NCBI RefSeq assembly: GCF_003207825.1
Contig: NZ_NKTY01000004.1
Span: forward strand, 118,651 to 182,650
Length of the DNA: 64,000 bases
Source of the DNA: Komagataeibacter saccharivorans
GTDB lineage: Bacteria > Pseudomonadota > Alphaproteobacteria > Acetobacterales > Acetobacteraceae
Direction of reading: 5' to 3'
The notes beneath the pieces are model-generated. The model saw nothing but the letters and a program-made list of their open reading frames with translations, was not told the DNA's origin and did not search any database. The position numbers and the translations under genes were made by a program. Below are positions 25,055 through 34,843 of the stretch, one piece after another; the first letter of the stretch is position 1, and every line of letters begins with the position of its first letter.

Positions 25055-27451
25055 ATGCCTGACATGGCGGGGGGCGGAGGGCTGACGCGGCGGCGCGTCA
25101 TCGGCAATGCCGTGGTCGTGGCAGGCAGTAATGCAGCGGGTTTTGACGCCCTCGCGGCAATGGTGCCCGACCGGGTGCAGCCGCGCAGCATGCCCTTCGG
25201 CCCCGATCGCGTGACCCTGCTGCCTTCACCGTGGCTTGATGCGATGGAGGCAAACCGCCGCTATCTGCTGTCGCTCGATGCCGACCGCCTGCTGTCGGGT
25301 TTTCGCATGCAGGCGGGACTTGCACCCCGTGCCCCGGTTTATGGCGGCTGGGAATCCGATACGATAGCCGGGCATACGCTGGGGCATTATCTCAGTGCGC
25401 TGGGCTATGTGCGCGTGCAGGCGCGTTGCGACAGGGCGGGGGAGCGTATCGCCTATATCGTGGCGGAACTGGCAGCATGCCAGCGCGCGCGGGGTGACGG
25501 GTTTGTGGGCGCGTTCACCCGGCGCACCCCGCAGGGCAAAATTGAACCCGGCATATATGTATTTGATGAAATCCGCCGGGGCGATATCCGCGCAAAACGC
25601 TTCAGCCTGAACGGGGCATGGGCGCCGCTTTATAACTGGCACAAACTTCTGGCGGGCCTGCTGGATGTGGACAGGTTATGCGCTATCCCCGGTGCGCGGG
25701 ACGTGGCGCTGGGGCTGGCTGGTTATATTGACAGCATATTCGCCACGCTGGATGACGCGCGGACGCAACAGGTCCTGTCGTGTGAATATGGCGGTCTGAA
25801 TGAGTCCATGGCCGAACTTTACGCCCGCACTGGCGATATGCGCTGGCGTGCGCTGGTGCGGCGGATCAGCGATCGCGCCACCATGGCGCCCCTTTGTGCC
25901 GGTCGGGATGAACTGGACGGACTGCACGCCAATACAATGATCGCCAAGACCGTTGGCGCGGCGCGGGTGTATGAAACCACGGGTGACAGGCAGGCGGCGG
26001 TGGCTGCGCGCACGCTATGGTCTTCAGTCACTGACCGGCGGTCCTATGCCTGCGGCGGGACGGGTGATTTCGAATATTTTACGACGGCGGGGCCACATGG
26101 GCCGGGGGATATGGGCGCGCATATCAATGCCCGTACGTGTGAAACCTGCGCCACCTACAACATGCTCAAGCTGACCCGTCATATTCATGGCTGGTCCCCT
26201 GATGCGGCGCAGTTTGATTATTATGAACGCGCCCATCTGAACCATATCATGGCCCAGCATGATCCGCAGACCGGCATGTTTACATATATGCTGCCGATGG
26301 GAACGGGTGCTGCGCGTGATTTTTCCATGCCTGCCGATGATTTCTGGTGCTGTGTGGGCACGGGGATGGAAAGCCATGCCCGCCATGGGGAGTCGATCTG
26401 GTGGCAACGGGGCAGGGATGAAATTACGCTCAACCTGTTCATTCCATCCGAACTGGAATGGCATGAACGGGGCGCGCGGATCGTGCTGGATACGCGTTAT
26501 CCGCTGGATGGGCAGGTGACGCTTTCCATCCGCGAGGTTACGGGGACCGATCCGTTCACGCTGGCGCTGCGTGTGCCCCGCTGGGCGGGACAGCCGCGTC
26601 TGCTGCTTAATGGCAGGCCAGTTGCTGCTGTCGTGGAGCGGGACGGGTATGTGCGCATCCGCCGTGTGTGGCGGGCGGGGGATACGCTGGGTATGGCACT
26701 CGTTTTTACCCTGCGGCAGGAACCCGCCCCCGGTGGTGGGGTGCTGGCCCCATCGGCCTTTTTCTACGGACCGCTCCTGCTTGCTGCTGATCTGGGGTCA
26801 GCGCGTGGGGAATGGCCATGGCGACAGCCCCAGCCCGCGCTGATTGCTGATGATGTGTGCGCCCTGCCCGTTCGGATGAATGACGGGAATGGCATCGCCT
26901 TTCGCGTGGCGGCCCTGTCAGCCGGGCAGGGGGCATGGCCCGGTGAACTGGTGCTGCGGCCATTTGCGCAGATGCAGGCACGGCTGGCCGCGCCTTATCT
27001 GCCCTGCATTCCGGTAGCGGCATGGACGCCTGCGCTCCGCCAGCAACTGCTTGCCGCAACGCGCGATGCCGATGATGCACAGGTGGTTGATGCTGTCGAT
27101 CCGGCGCGTCCGCATGCCATGCGTGGCGCGGTGATGTGTAATCGTCTGGGGCGGGCAGGATGGATTACCGCGACGGACATGCGTGTGAACCTGCATGTGG
27201 GCACGCATCCCGTGGCGCTGCGGGTCCTGTATTACGACGATGATGTCAACCGCCTGTTCACCGTGCGGGTGAACGGCCATGTCATTGCGACGGAAAATCT
27301 GGATGGTCGTAACCCCGGCGTTTTCGCATGGCACCGCTATGACATCCCGCCCGACATTGTTGCGCGACGGCGGCAGGTCGAAGTCAGTTTTGTCGGCGCG
27401 GGTGCGCGCGGGGTGGGGCAGGTATTTGGCGTGCAGACCATCCACGCCTGA
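25055..27451 (+). CDS. Glycoside hydrolase family 127 (DUF1680) protein with Tat-like signal
   Basis: This protein of about 798 residues is of the beta-L-arabinofuranosidase (GH127, formerly DUF1680) type. The zinc and nucleophile set of this family is an E-x-C pair plus a CC pair. It is visible as E363-T-C365 in RTCETCATYNM and as C432-C433 in DFWCCVGTG. A twin-arginine-like signal (LTRRRVIGNAVVVAG, residues about 10-25) suggests folded export. Alternative starts are TTG at 25025, ATG at 25055 and ATG at 25064; none has a good ribosome site. It is a single gene, unlinked to sugar transporters. The natural glycan cannot be inferred, and the family also includes other pentosidase specificities. 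Confidence 0.85.
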   Translation: MPDMAGGGGLTRRRVIGNAVVVAGSNAAGFDALAAMVPDRVQPRSMPFGPDRVTLLPSPWLDAMEANRRYLLSLDADRLLSGFRMQAGLAPRAPVYGGWESDTIAGHTLGHYLSALGYVRVQARCDRAGERIAYIVAELAACQRARGDGFVGAFTRRTPQGKIEPGIYVFDEIRRGDIRAKRFSLNGAWAPLYNWHKLLAGLLDVDRLCAIPGARDVALGLAGYIDSIFATLDDARTQQVLSCEYGGLNESMAELYARTGDMRWRALVRRISDRATMAPLCAGRDELDGLHANTMIAKTVGAARVYETTGDRQAAVAARTLWSSVTDRRSYACGGTGDFEYFTTAGPHGPGDMGAHINARTCETCATYNMLKLTRHIHGWSPDAAQFDYYERAHLNHIMAQHDPQTGMFTYMLPMGTGAARDFSMPADDFWCCVGTGMESHARHGESIWWQRGRDEITLNLFIPSELEWHERGARIVLDTRYPLDGQVTLSIREVTGTDPFTLALRVPRWAGQPRLLLNGRPVAAVVERDGYVRIRRVWRAGDTLGMALVFTLRQEPAPGGGVLAPSAFFYGPLLLAADLGSARGEWPWRQPQPALIADDVCALPVRMNDGNGIAFRVAALSAGQGAWPGELVLRPFAQMQARLAAPYLPCIPVAAWTPALRQQLLAATRDADDAQVVDAVDPARPHAMRGAVMCNRLGRAGWITATDMRVNLHVGTHPVALRVLYYDDDVNRLFTVRVNGHVIATENLDGRNPGVFAWHRYDIPPDIVARRRQVEVSFVGAGARGVGQVFGVQTIHA

Positions 27452-27558
27452 TCGTCGCCGTCTTACGTGGTGACGGCCAGTATGCCATCTTTCCGGTCCC
27501 GAACGCGGGTGGGGTATCTAAAGCCCCCGCCGTGTGACTGTCTGGAAAATGGTACCGA

Positions 27559-28149
27559 ATGAAAAAGATATTTCTCATAAACGGCGGCAAGGCTTTCGCC
27601 CATTCCCATGGCCGCCTGAACGCCACATTGCATGACATTGCAGCCGAACATCTGACCGCCGCAGGTTTCGAGATCCGCCGGACGACCATTGACGCGGGAT
27701 ACGATATTGAAACGGAGATTGAAAATCACCTGTGGGCCGATGCGCTGATCCACCAGTTTCCGGCATGGTGGATGGGCGTGCCATGGACGGTAAAGAAATA
27801 CCTTGATGAGGTCCTGACGGCGGGACACGGTCGTCTTTATGCAAATGACGGTCGTAGCCGGGCGCATCCCGAACGTCATTATGGTTCCGGCGGGCTGTTG
27901 GATAACCGGCGCTACATGATTTCCACAACGTGGAACGCCCCGCAGGAGGCGTTTACCGACCCTGCCCAGTTCTTTGAGGGCAGGGGCGTTGATGCCGTTT
28001 TCTTTCCCTTTCACAAGGCGCTGGAATTCCTTGGCATGTCCGGGCTGCCTACTTTTCTGGCCACTGATGTGATCAAGGCGCCTGCGGTTGACATGACGCT
28101 CAGCCGCTACCGCCAGCATCTGGGCGAAGTATTCGGTAACGCAGCCTGA
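27559..28149 (+). CDS. mdaB: NAD(P)H-dependent quinone reductase, MdaB family
   Basis: This 196-residue flavodoxin-like-fold protein opens MKKIFLINGGKAFAHSHGRLN, the MdaB signature. It contains HQFPAWWMGVPWTVKKYLDEV, which forms the flavin and quinone pocket. MdaB reduces quinones by two electrons with NADPH and protects against oxidative stress. It stands alone, 107 bases after the GH127 gene and convergent with the efflux operon. The motif AWWMGVPW is strongly conserved and makes the family call firm. Confidence 0.92.
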   Translation: MKKIFLINGGKAFAHSHGRLNATLHDIAAEHLTAAGFEIRRTTIDAGYDIETEIENHLWADALIHQFPAWWMGVPWTVKKYLDEVLTAGHGRLYANDGRSRAHPERHYGSGGLLDNRRYMISTTWNAPQEAFTDPAQFFEGRGVDAVFFPFHKALEFLGMSGLPTFLATDVIKAPAVDMTLSRYRQHLGEVFGNAA

Positions 28150-28162
28150 CGGCCCTGACCGG

Positions 28163-28197
28163 CCCGGTTCCCCTGCCATAACGGCGGGGAAACCGGG
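28163..28197. terminator. Hairpin between convergent mdaB and RND operon
   Basis: CCCGGTTCCCC pairs with GGGGAAACCGGG, with one extra base, around a 12-base loop. It lies 14 bases after the mdaB stop and 35 bases before the end of the NodT-type gene. There is no T-run, but its position between convergent units suggests a shared terminator. Confidence 0.5.
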
Positions 28198-28231
28198 TCT
28201 GAAGGATGAAGCCGGGGCTGAAAACGCGCCC

Positions 28232-29821
28232 TTAGTGGTTTTCCAGTGTGGGGGACAGCACGGGACCGGTCAGGTTGTCATCCGGGTCGGCGCCATGCGT
28301 ATGGGGGGCAGGCACATCGCCGGTCGCACGGGCGTTATGCAGGCCGGAATACTGCAGGGGATCGACTGAAAACAGGCTGTTGGGCGCGGGTAGCTGCGCC
28401 GCATCCCAGCCGCCGCCACATGCCCGGATCAGGCCGATCTGGGCCTGCAGGTAGCGCGTCTGCACTTCCACCTGCTGGATGCGGGCATCAAGCGTGCTGA
28501 CCTGCGCGATCAATACGTCCAGATAGGCGGCAAGCCCCCCTTTATACAGGTTCATCGTAATGTCCTGCGTCTGGCTGGCAGCCCCCACGGCGGCGCGCAG
28601 GCGGCCATTTTCACCATCCAGCCGGTTGGTGCGCGACAGGCCATCTTCCACGTCGCGGAACGCGTTCAGCACGGTTACCCGGTAATGGTCGCGTGTTTCA
28701 CGATAGGCGGACCAGCTCTGCTGCAACTGTGCGCGGCGCAGCCCGCCTTCGAATACCGGCATGGTAACGGTGGCACCGTAGGACCACATGCTGTTGGCCA
28801 GATTGGCCAGGTTGAAGCCGTTATCGTCAAACCCGCCATCCATATGGAACGAGACATGCGGGTAGAACGCCGCCCGTGCGATCCCGATACTGCGGTTGGC
28901 CTGCGCCATCTGGCGTTCCGACATGGCGACATCCGGCCTGCGTTGCAGCAGTTCGGAAGGCATGGCGGGGCTGAGTGCGAAACGGGTGGCGTTCAGGTGG
29001 CTGTCCGCCGGCAGATGAAAGGCGGAGGGCGCGACGTTGACCAGAACCGCGATGGCATGTTCCATCACCTCACGCTGGGCCTGAATGTCCAGCAGATGGG
29101 CCTGCGTGGTGTAAAGCTGGTTTTCAGCGCGGGCCACATCCAGCCGCGATGCCGCCTGATCCGCCAGCCGCGTGCGCGTGACCCGCAGGGATTCCTCGTA
29201 ATACCCGATCGACTGGGTATAGATCGCAGCCTGCGCGTCCAGTCCGCGCAGGGTGAAATAATCGGTGGCCAGTTCCGATTGCAGGCTCAGACGTGCTGCC
29301 GCATATTCGGCGGCCTGTTCCTGTGCGAAGTCTTTCTGCAGCCTTATGCGATTGCGAATGGAGGACCAGAAATCCGGCTCCCACGACGCCATGCCGCCAT
29401 AGAATTCATCCGAATCCGTAATCGGCCCCTTGTAGCGGAACAGCCGCTCGGCGGAGCTTTTGTTGTTGCTTCCCCCGAACGCCAGCCCGAAATGCGGAAG
29501 CAGGTCGGACCGGGCCTCGCTTACGATGGAGCGGGCCTGCAGGAAGCGTTCGGATGCCGCCTGCAGATCCCCGTTATGGTCGGTCGCCTGGGCCTCAAGC
29601 GTATCGAGTTGCGGGTCGCCAAAGCGTGTCCACCATCCGGCGCGGATGCTGTCATCCATGGGGTGGGCCACGCCGAACGGGGCCTGCCCTTCCCATGTGG
29701 TGGGAATGACGTAATGGGGCGCATGGTAGGCGGGTGCGAGATCGCACCCCGCCAGTGACAGCAGCGACAGGACGCAGGCCCCGCCCATCGATACGGAACG
29801 GCGGATGTCACGCACCATCAT
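28232..29821 (-). CDS. RND efflux system outer membrane lipoprotein (NodT/OprM family)
   Basis: This 529-residue outer-membrane channel forms the exit duct of a tripartite pump. The signal peptide ends in the lipobox LAGC (LLSLAGCDLAP), so the mature protein is a lipoprotein. The repeated helical blocks (for example SARLSLQSELATDYFTLR-like segments and VTRTRLADQAASRLDVARA) are typical of the two-fold outer-membrane efflux protein repeat. Its ATG overlaps the adaptor stop by four bases, so adaptor, pump and channel form one operon. The C-terminal 40 residues are rich in Pro, His and Asp and are variable in the family. Confidence 0.93.
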   Translation of the reverse strand: MMVRDIRRSVSMGGACVLSLLSLAGCDLAPAYHAPHYVIPTTWEGQAPFGVAHPMDDSIRAGWWTRFGDPQLDTLEAQATDHNGDLQAASERFLQARSIVSEARSDLLPHFGLAFGGSNNKSSAERLFRYKGPITDSDEFYGGMASWEPDFWSSIRNRIRLQKDFAQEQAAEYAAARLSLQSELATDYFTLRGLDAQAAIYTQSIGYYEESLRVTRTRLADQAASRLDVARAENQLYTTQAHLLDIQAQREVMEHAIAVLVNVAPSAFHLPADSHLNATRFALSPAMPSELLQRRPDVAMSERQMAQANRSIGIARAAFYPHVSFHMDGGFDDNGFNLANLANSMWSYGATVTMPVFEGGLRRAQLQQSWSAYRETRDHYRVTVLNAFRDVEDGLSRTNRLDGENGRLRAAVGAASQTQDITMNLYKGGLAAYLDVLIAQVSTLDARIQQVEVQTRYLQAQIGLIRACGGGWDAAQLPAPNSLFSVDPLQYSGLHNARATGDVPAPHTHGADPDDNLTGPVLSPTLENH

Positions 29822-31005
29822 TCATCGTCCTTTTCAGATGCGTCGTTGCTGTATCCGGTTGCGGGCTGGACGACATGGACCTTCTCGCCTTCCAGCAGGT
29901 CGGCAGGCGGGTTGTCGATGATCCGGTCGGAAGGCGACAGGCCGGAGAGGACCTGCGTTGACCCATCCCCCATGCGGCCGACCGAAATACCACGGAAATG
30001 GGCCGTATCCTGTCCGTCCACCACCGCGACCTGCATGCCATGTTCCTGAAACACCAGCGCCCCGGTGGGTATGCTCTGGTGGCCTGACTGTTCCGGGGCA
30101 CTCAGGCTGACGGCGGCAAACGTGCCGGGCCACAGTGCATGGTCCGTATTGTCGATGATGAATTCACTTACGCTGGTGCGGGTATCGGGATCATATCCGC
30201 CTGATACGGTCAGGAACCGGGCCTCGAACACCCGGTCGGGAAACTGCGGCACATGCACCTGCGCGCGTAGGCCGGGCTGCAGGATGTAGGACATGTTTTC
30301 GGGAATGGAGACGAACAGGCGCATCTGATGCGTGTCCGCCACGCTGAACAGTTCGCTAGCCCCCCCGTTGGCGTTCAGGTTGCCACCCCCTTCATGCACG
30401 TAGTCGCCTACGTTGATGGCGCGTTCTGTCACCACGCCATCGAAGGGGGAAACAATCACCTTGAACCGTTCCAACGCCGCGTAGCGGTCCAGATTATGGC
30501 GCGCGGCCTCCAGATCGGCGGCGGCTGATTTTTCGTTCGCGTCCTGCACCGATACCGACTGCCCGGACACGGCCTGTGACTTGCCCATAAGCCGCCAGCG
30601 CTGCGCCGTTACCACGGCAAGGTCGTATTTCGCCTGCGAGGACTGAAGGTCGGCCTGTGCCTGCGCGAACTGGGCATCAAGGCCGGGCGTGTTGATTTCC
30701 GCCAGAACGTCGCCGCTTGAAACATGCGCGCCGTAGTCCTTGTACCACATCCGCACATACCCGGACACCTGCGGGTAGATCGGCGCCTGGTACCACGCGT
30801 CGATCGTGCCGGGCAGGTCAAGGCTGACCTGCCGTGCTTCGGGACGGGGCGAGATGACCATGACATCCGGCACGGCAGCCGCCATTGCATCGCGGCGCAG
30901 CTCGCCCGCGTGATGCACGCGTTCGACCAGCAGGTAGCCACACCAGCCCAGAAACACGGCGGCACCAGCCATTATTATGATTTTCGATGATTTTGCGGTC
31001 GACAT
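29818..31005 (-). CDS. RND efflux periplasmic adaptor (HlyD/MFP family)
   Basis: This 395-residue membrane-fusion protein starts at 31005 (MSTAKSSKIIIMAGA). The start overlaps the pump stop by one base (TGATG), and the longer frame to 31377 is antisense noise inside the pump gene. A single N-terminal membrane anchor covers about residues 9-28. It is followed by a lipoyl half-motif (PIYPQVSGYVRMWYKDYGAHV), a coiled-coil hairpin and a second lipoyl half (FKVIVSPFDGVVTERAINVGDYV). It links the inner-membrane pump to the NodT-type channel. Confidence 0.93.
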   Translation of the reverse strand: MSTAKSSKIIIMAGAAVFLGWCGYLLVERVHHAGELRRDAMAAAVPDVMVISPRPEARQVSLDLPGTIDAWYQAPIYPQVSGYVRMWYKDYGAHVSSGDVLAEINTPGLDAQFAQAQADLQSSQAKYDLAVVTAQRWRLMGKSQAVSGQSVSVQDANEKSAAADLEAARHNLDRYAALERFKVIVSPFDGVVTERAINVGDYVHEGGGNLNANGGASELFSVADTHQMRLFVSIPENMSYILQPGLRAQVHVPQFPDRVFEARFLTVSGGYDPDTRTSVSEFIIDNTDHALWPGTFAAVSLSAPEQSGHQSIPTGALVFQEHGMQVAVVDGQDTAHFRGISVGRMGDGSTQVLSGLSPSDRIIDNPPADLLEGEKVHVVQPATGYSNDASEKDDE

Positions 31006-34000
31006 CAGTTCATTTCCTCCCGGCTCCGGGTCGGGCGGTTGTGCAGGATTGCGTAAACACACGGCACAAACAGAAGGGTGGATACGGTGGCCACCAGCAG
31101 CCCGCCAATTACGGCGCGGCCCAGCGGGGCGTTCTGCGAATTGCTCATCGCCATCGGCACCATGCCGATGATCATGGCCAGCGCCGTCATCAGGACGGGA
31201 CGGATACGGCCGTACCCCGCCTCGATCGCGGCACGGAGGGCGTCGCCATGTTCCTCGATCCGTTCGCGTGCGAAGGAGACGACAAGGATGGAGTTGGCCG
31301 TGGCCGTACCCATGCACATGATCGCCCCCGTCAGCGCGGGCACGGACAGGCGCGTATGGGTCAGGAACAGCGCCCATGCGATCCCCGCCAGCGCGCCGGG
31401 CAGGGCGGTGATGATGATGAAGGGGTCAAGCCACGACTGGAAATTGACCACGATCAGCAGGTAGATCAGCATGACCGACACCACCAGCCCGAAGATCAGT
31501 TCCACATAGGAATGCTGCATGGTTTCGGTCTGGCCCCGGATGGCGACCGCCGCGGTGGAGGGGACCATGCCCCGTGTTTCGTGCAGCACACGTTCCACGC
31601 CCTTTGTGACCTGACCCAGATCCGCCCCTTCGGCGGAGACATAGATGTCAACTTCCGGCATGGAATTGAAATGCGAGACCTGTCCCGGCGTGCCGGTTGC
31701 CGTGACGTTGCTGATCCCGCCCAGAAGCTGCATGTGCCGCCCCTGCGGATCGCCATCGCCCTTATCCACCGGTATGGTCATGAGGTTGTTGAAATGGGTA
31801 AGCTGATCCTGTGACACATAGACATTCAGCGGGAAGGTGATGCCTGTCTGCGGGTCCAGCCAGTATTGCGGGTCTACCGTCTGGCTGCCTGACAGGGTCA
31901 TGAGTTCGTTGTTGGCCAGATCGGCTTCCGTCATGCCGGTGGCCTGCCCGAAGGTGCGGTTGCCCTGCACGAACAGGGTGGGCGTTTTCATGGTCTGCTG
32001 GATGGTCACGTCGGCCGCACCGGGTACCAGCCGCAGCCGGTTGACCAGTTGGCGGGCGTATTCGTAATTGTCGCGCAGGTCCGGCCCCGAAATCTGCACG
32101 TCAATGGGCGAAGGCGAGCCGAAATTCAGGATCTTGGCTGTAAGGTCGGCAGGCTGGAAGGTAAAGACCGTGCCGGGAAAACGCGCCGACAGGTCACGGC
32201 GCAGGACGGCGCGGTAATCCCATACCGGCGTTTCCTCGTCCTTCAGGGCGATGGTGATGTCGCAGTCCTGCGTGCCGATGGTTGGGGTGGGAATGAAGGC
32301 CTGGTTATGCGCGCCTTCAGGCAGGCCGCAGTTTTCGATCATGGTATCGACCTTGCCGGGAAACAGCGCCCTGACGCGGTCTTCCACCAGTGAAGCTTCG
32401 CGGCCCGCGACCTCGATACGGGTGCCCAGTGGGGCGCGCATGTGCATCTGGAGCGTGCCGGATCTGGTTTCGGGAAAGAAGTCGCGCCCGGCCATGAAAT
32501 AAAGCCCCATCGAGCATATCGACACACCCAGAAAGATGCCCACGAAGCGCTGCCGCCGTTCAATGGCCCGGCGCAGGACGCCGGCATACTGTTCGCGGAA
32601 TGTGTTGAACCCGCGTTCGAACGCCTGCTGGAAGCGTTCGGGCAGCCGGGTGGGATATTGCAGGTTGTGGACCTGTGGTTCGCAGTGATGGGAATCCCCA
32701 TGTCCCGCCACGCTGTGCCCGGCCAGAAGGTATTTGGCCATGGTCGGCACCAGCGTGCGCGACAGGATGAAGGACGCGATCATGGCGAAGATGATGGCTT
32801 CCGCCATGGGCATGAACAGCCAGCCTGCCACGCCGCTCAGCCCGAACAGGGGCAGCCAGACAATGCAGATGCAGGTGGTGGCGACAAAGGTAGGAATGAC
32901 GATCTGGTTGGCGGCGTCGATAATGGCGGGTTCAAGCTGCTTGCCCATTTCCAGATGCGCGTCGATGTTCTCGATCATGACGGTGGCGTCATCGACCAGG
33001 ATGCCCACCGCCAGCGCCAGACCGCCCAGCGTCATGACGTTGATCGTCTGCCCCGCCCAGTGCAGGCCGATAATGGCGCACAGGATCGCAAGCGGGATGG
33101 ATGTTGCGATGATGACGGTCGGCCGCCATGAGCCAAGGAACAGCAGCACGATCATGCCGGTCAGGAAGGCCGCGGTCAGCATTTCGCGTACCACGTCGAA
33201 AATCGAATCCTTCACGAAGATCGACGCATCCCCCAGAATGCTGATCTTCACATCGGGCGGCAGCAGTTTCTGGATACGCGGCAGCAGCGCCTTGGCCCCC
33301 GCCACGACATCCAGTGTCGAGGCATCGCCACTTTTCATGACAACGATCTCGACCCCCTGCTGGCCCTTGACCAGTACGAGGTTCGTCTGTGGATGGCCGC
33401 CGCGATAGACCTCGGCTACGTCATGCACGTAGATTACGGCGTTGCCCACGCGCTTGACGGGAATATCGCCCAGTTCCTTCATGGAACGCGGGGTGGCGTT
33501 GGTCTGGACCATCCAGTCCGTGGACGAGATTTTCTGGTCGCCCGCTGGCAGGACGATATTCTGCCCGCGCAGCGCGTTCTGCACGTCCATGGCGGAGAGG
33601 TGATGCGCCTGCAACTGCTGCTGGTTCAGCGATACCATGACGAAGCTGTCCATCCCGCCATAGGCCTGCGGCACAACGGCGCCGGGTACGGTCACCAGCA
33701 GGGGACGGACGCGGATCATGGCCAGCTTGAACAGGTCGGACGGCGTCTGCCGGTCGGAGGTGACCTGCAGCGTCAGCACCGGCACGGATGAGGCATCAAG
33801 GCTCATCACCATGGGGGAGGGAATGTTTTCCGGTAGCTGTTTTATCACCGTCTGGGAAATGGCGGTGACTTCCGCTTCGGCCTTGCCAATATCCGTTCCG
33901 GGCTGAAAGTATATGTTTACGATGCCGCGCCCGTAATACGAACTGCTTTCCATATGTTCGATACCCTCGACAGTCGAGGTTACCATCAGTTCGTAATTAT

Positions 34001-34196
34001 AGATGATGCGGCCCGCGAATTCCTCCGGCAGCATGCCGCCATAGGTCCAGACAACGGACACAACCGGAATGCGGATATTGGGGAATACGTCCGTCGGCGT
34101 ACGGAATACCGACATGATGCCAAAGACCACGATAAGGATCGATAGCACCACAAAGGTATAGGGCCGACGCAGTGCGGTGACTACGATGGCATTCAT
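31005..34196 (-). CDS. RND family inner-membrane efflux transporter
   Basis: This 1063-residue proton-driven pump of the AcrB superfamily begins at MNAIVVTALRRPYTFVVLS. The proton-relay pair Asp402-Asp403 lies in GILVDDATVMIEN of transmembrane helix 4. Two large periplasmic loops follow helices 1 and 7. An internal His- and Pro-rich loop between the two halves (near HSVAGHGDSHHCEPQ) is variable. It is the first gene of the three-gene pump operon, with no linked regulator; the nearest genes upstream are divergent. Substrates may be drugs, solvents or aromatic acids; nothing in the sequence decides this. Confidence 0.94.
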   Translation of the reverse strand: MNAIVVTALRRPYTFVVLSILIVVFGIMSVFRTPTDVFPNIRIPVVSVVWTYGGMLPEEFAGRIIYNYELMVTSTVEGIEHMESSSYYGRGIVNIYFQPGTDIGKAEAEVTAISQTVIKQLPENIPSPMVMSLDASSVPVLTLQVTSDRQTPSDLFKLAMIRVRPLLVTVPGAVVPQAYGGMDSFVMVSLNQQQLQAHHLSAMDVQNALRGQNIVLPAGDQKISSTDWMVQTNATPRSMKELGDIPVKRVGNAVIYVHDVAEVYRGGHPQTNLVLVKGQQGVEIVVMKSGDASTLDVVAGAKALLPRIQKLLPPDVKISILGDASIFVKDSIFDVVREMLTAAFLTGMIVLLFLGSWRPTVIIATSIPLAILCAIIGLHWAGQTINVMTLGGLALAVGILVDDATVMIENIDAHLEMGKQLEPAIIDAANQIVIPTFVATTCICIVWLPLFGLSGVAGWLFMPMAEAIIFAMIASFILSRTLVPTMAKYLLAGHSVAGHGDSHHCEPQVHNLQYPTRLPERFQQAFERGFNTFREQYAGVLRRAIERRQRFVGIFLGVSICSMGLYFMAGRDFFPETRSGTLQMHMRAPLGTRIEVAGREASLVEDRVRALFPGKVDTMIENCGLPEGAHNQAFIPTPTIGTQDCDITIALKDEETPVWDYRAVLRRDLSARFPGTVFTFQPADLTAKILNFGSPSPIDVQISGPDLRDNYEYARQLVNRLRLVPGAADVTIQQTMKTPTLFVQGNRTFGQATGMTEADLANNELMTLSGSQTVDPQYWLDPQTGITFPLNVYVSQDQLTHFNNLMTIPVDKGDGDPQGRHMQLLGGISNVTATGTPGQVSHFNSMPEVDIYVSAEGADLGQVTKGVERVLHETRGMVPSTAAVAIRGQTETMQHSYVELIFGLVVSVMLIYLLIVVNFQSWLDPFIIITALPGALAGIAWALFLTHTRLSVPALTGAIMCMGTATANSILVVSFARERIEEHGDALRAAIEAGYGRIRPVLMTALAMIIGMVPMAMSNSQNAPLGRAVIGGLLVATVSTLLFVPCVYAILHNRPTRSREEMN

Positions 34197-34843
34197 GGGA
34201 TGGAAAATTCCCTATGTTATTATAAGCGTAGTTTTTTGCGGAACGGTCCGCGATATCTGCGCGGGTCCTGTCGTATTATTTACGGAATACGGACCGGATG
34301 GTACGCATGACTTATGGAATACAGGATATCGTGACGGGAAAAGACATGGCGGCCCACTCCGGCGTGATTGGTGGCAGCATGCCGGGATGGATTCATGTGG
34401 CATCTGCTTATGCGACAGATACCGTGTTTTTTTACAAAGTATGAACGGTTAATATTTAAAATAATTTTTCATTACAGGTAATTTGTTCCATAATTACCAA
34501 TACTTAATAAAGTAATTTTTAAGAAACCTGAATGTTTTAATTAACAGTGCAGATCAGGTCGAACCTGTTCTTTGTCATGACATATCGGCGGCCTGGGGTA
34601 TGTTGCGGTATGAAACACGACCACACGCATTATTGCCATCATGGCATGATGGACGGTCCGGTTATTACAGTATTGCCTGCCCGGTCCTGTATGGTGGCAG
34701 GATGCAGAAGGATCGCTGTCCGACCATGATTTCAGGACAGGACACAGATTGTTCTATTGCCACGCAGCAGGGCAGCCTGTTTGATACGATATGGAAATGT
34801 TAACCCGCTGTGAGTGGTCATGGCAGCAGAGCAGGAAAAAACC
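34197..34843. other. Divergent intergenic region with AT-rich dyads
   Basis: This 647-base gap separates the efflux operon (minus) from the maleate isomerase gene (plus). The interval 34430-34545 is strikingly AT-rich compared with its surroundings and holds two inverted repeats, GGTAATT-N8-AATTACC (34477-34498) and TACTT-N4-AAGTA (34501-34514). Short open frames at 34547-34803 in several phases have no ribosome site or recognisable content, so no gene is called. It probably contains promoters for both flanking units. Confidence 0.55.
34477..34514. promoter_or_regulatory. Paired AT-rich inverted repeats, candidate operator
   Basis: GGTAATT-N8-AATTACC is a perfect 22-base dyad, followed two bases later by TACTT-AATA-AAGTA. 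Both lie in the AT-rich island between the RND operon and the maleate isomerase gene. Their spacing suits a dimeric regulator such as the MarR protein encoded at 37389-37835, but this is speculative. Confidence 0.4.

Noticed and set aside
34547..34803. Short plus-strand open frames in the AT-rich divergent region
   Set aside because: They overlap in several phases without ribosome sites and resemble random frames.
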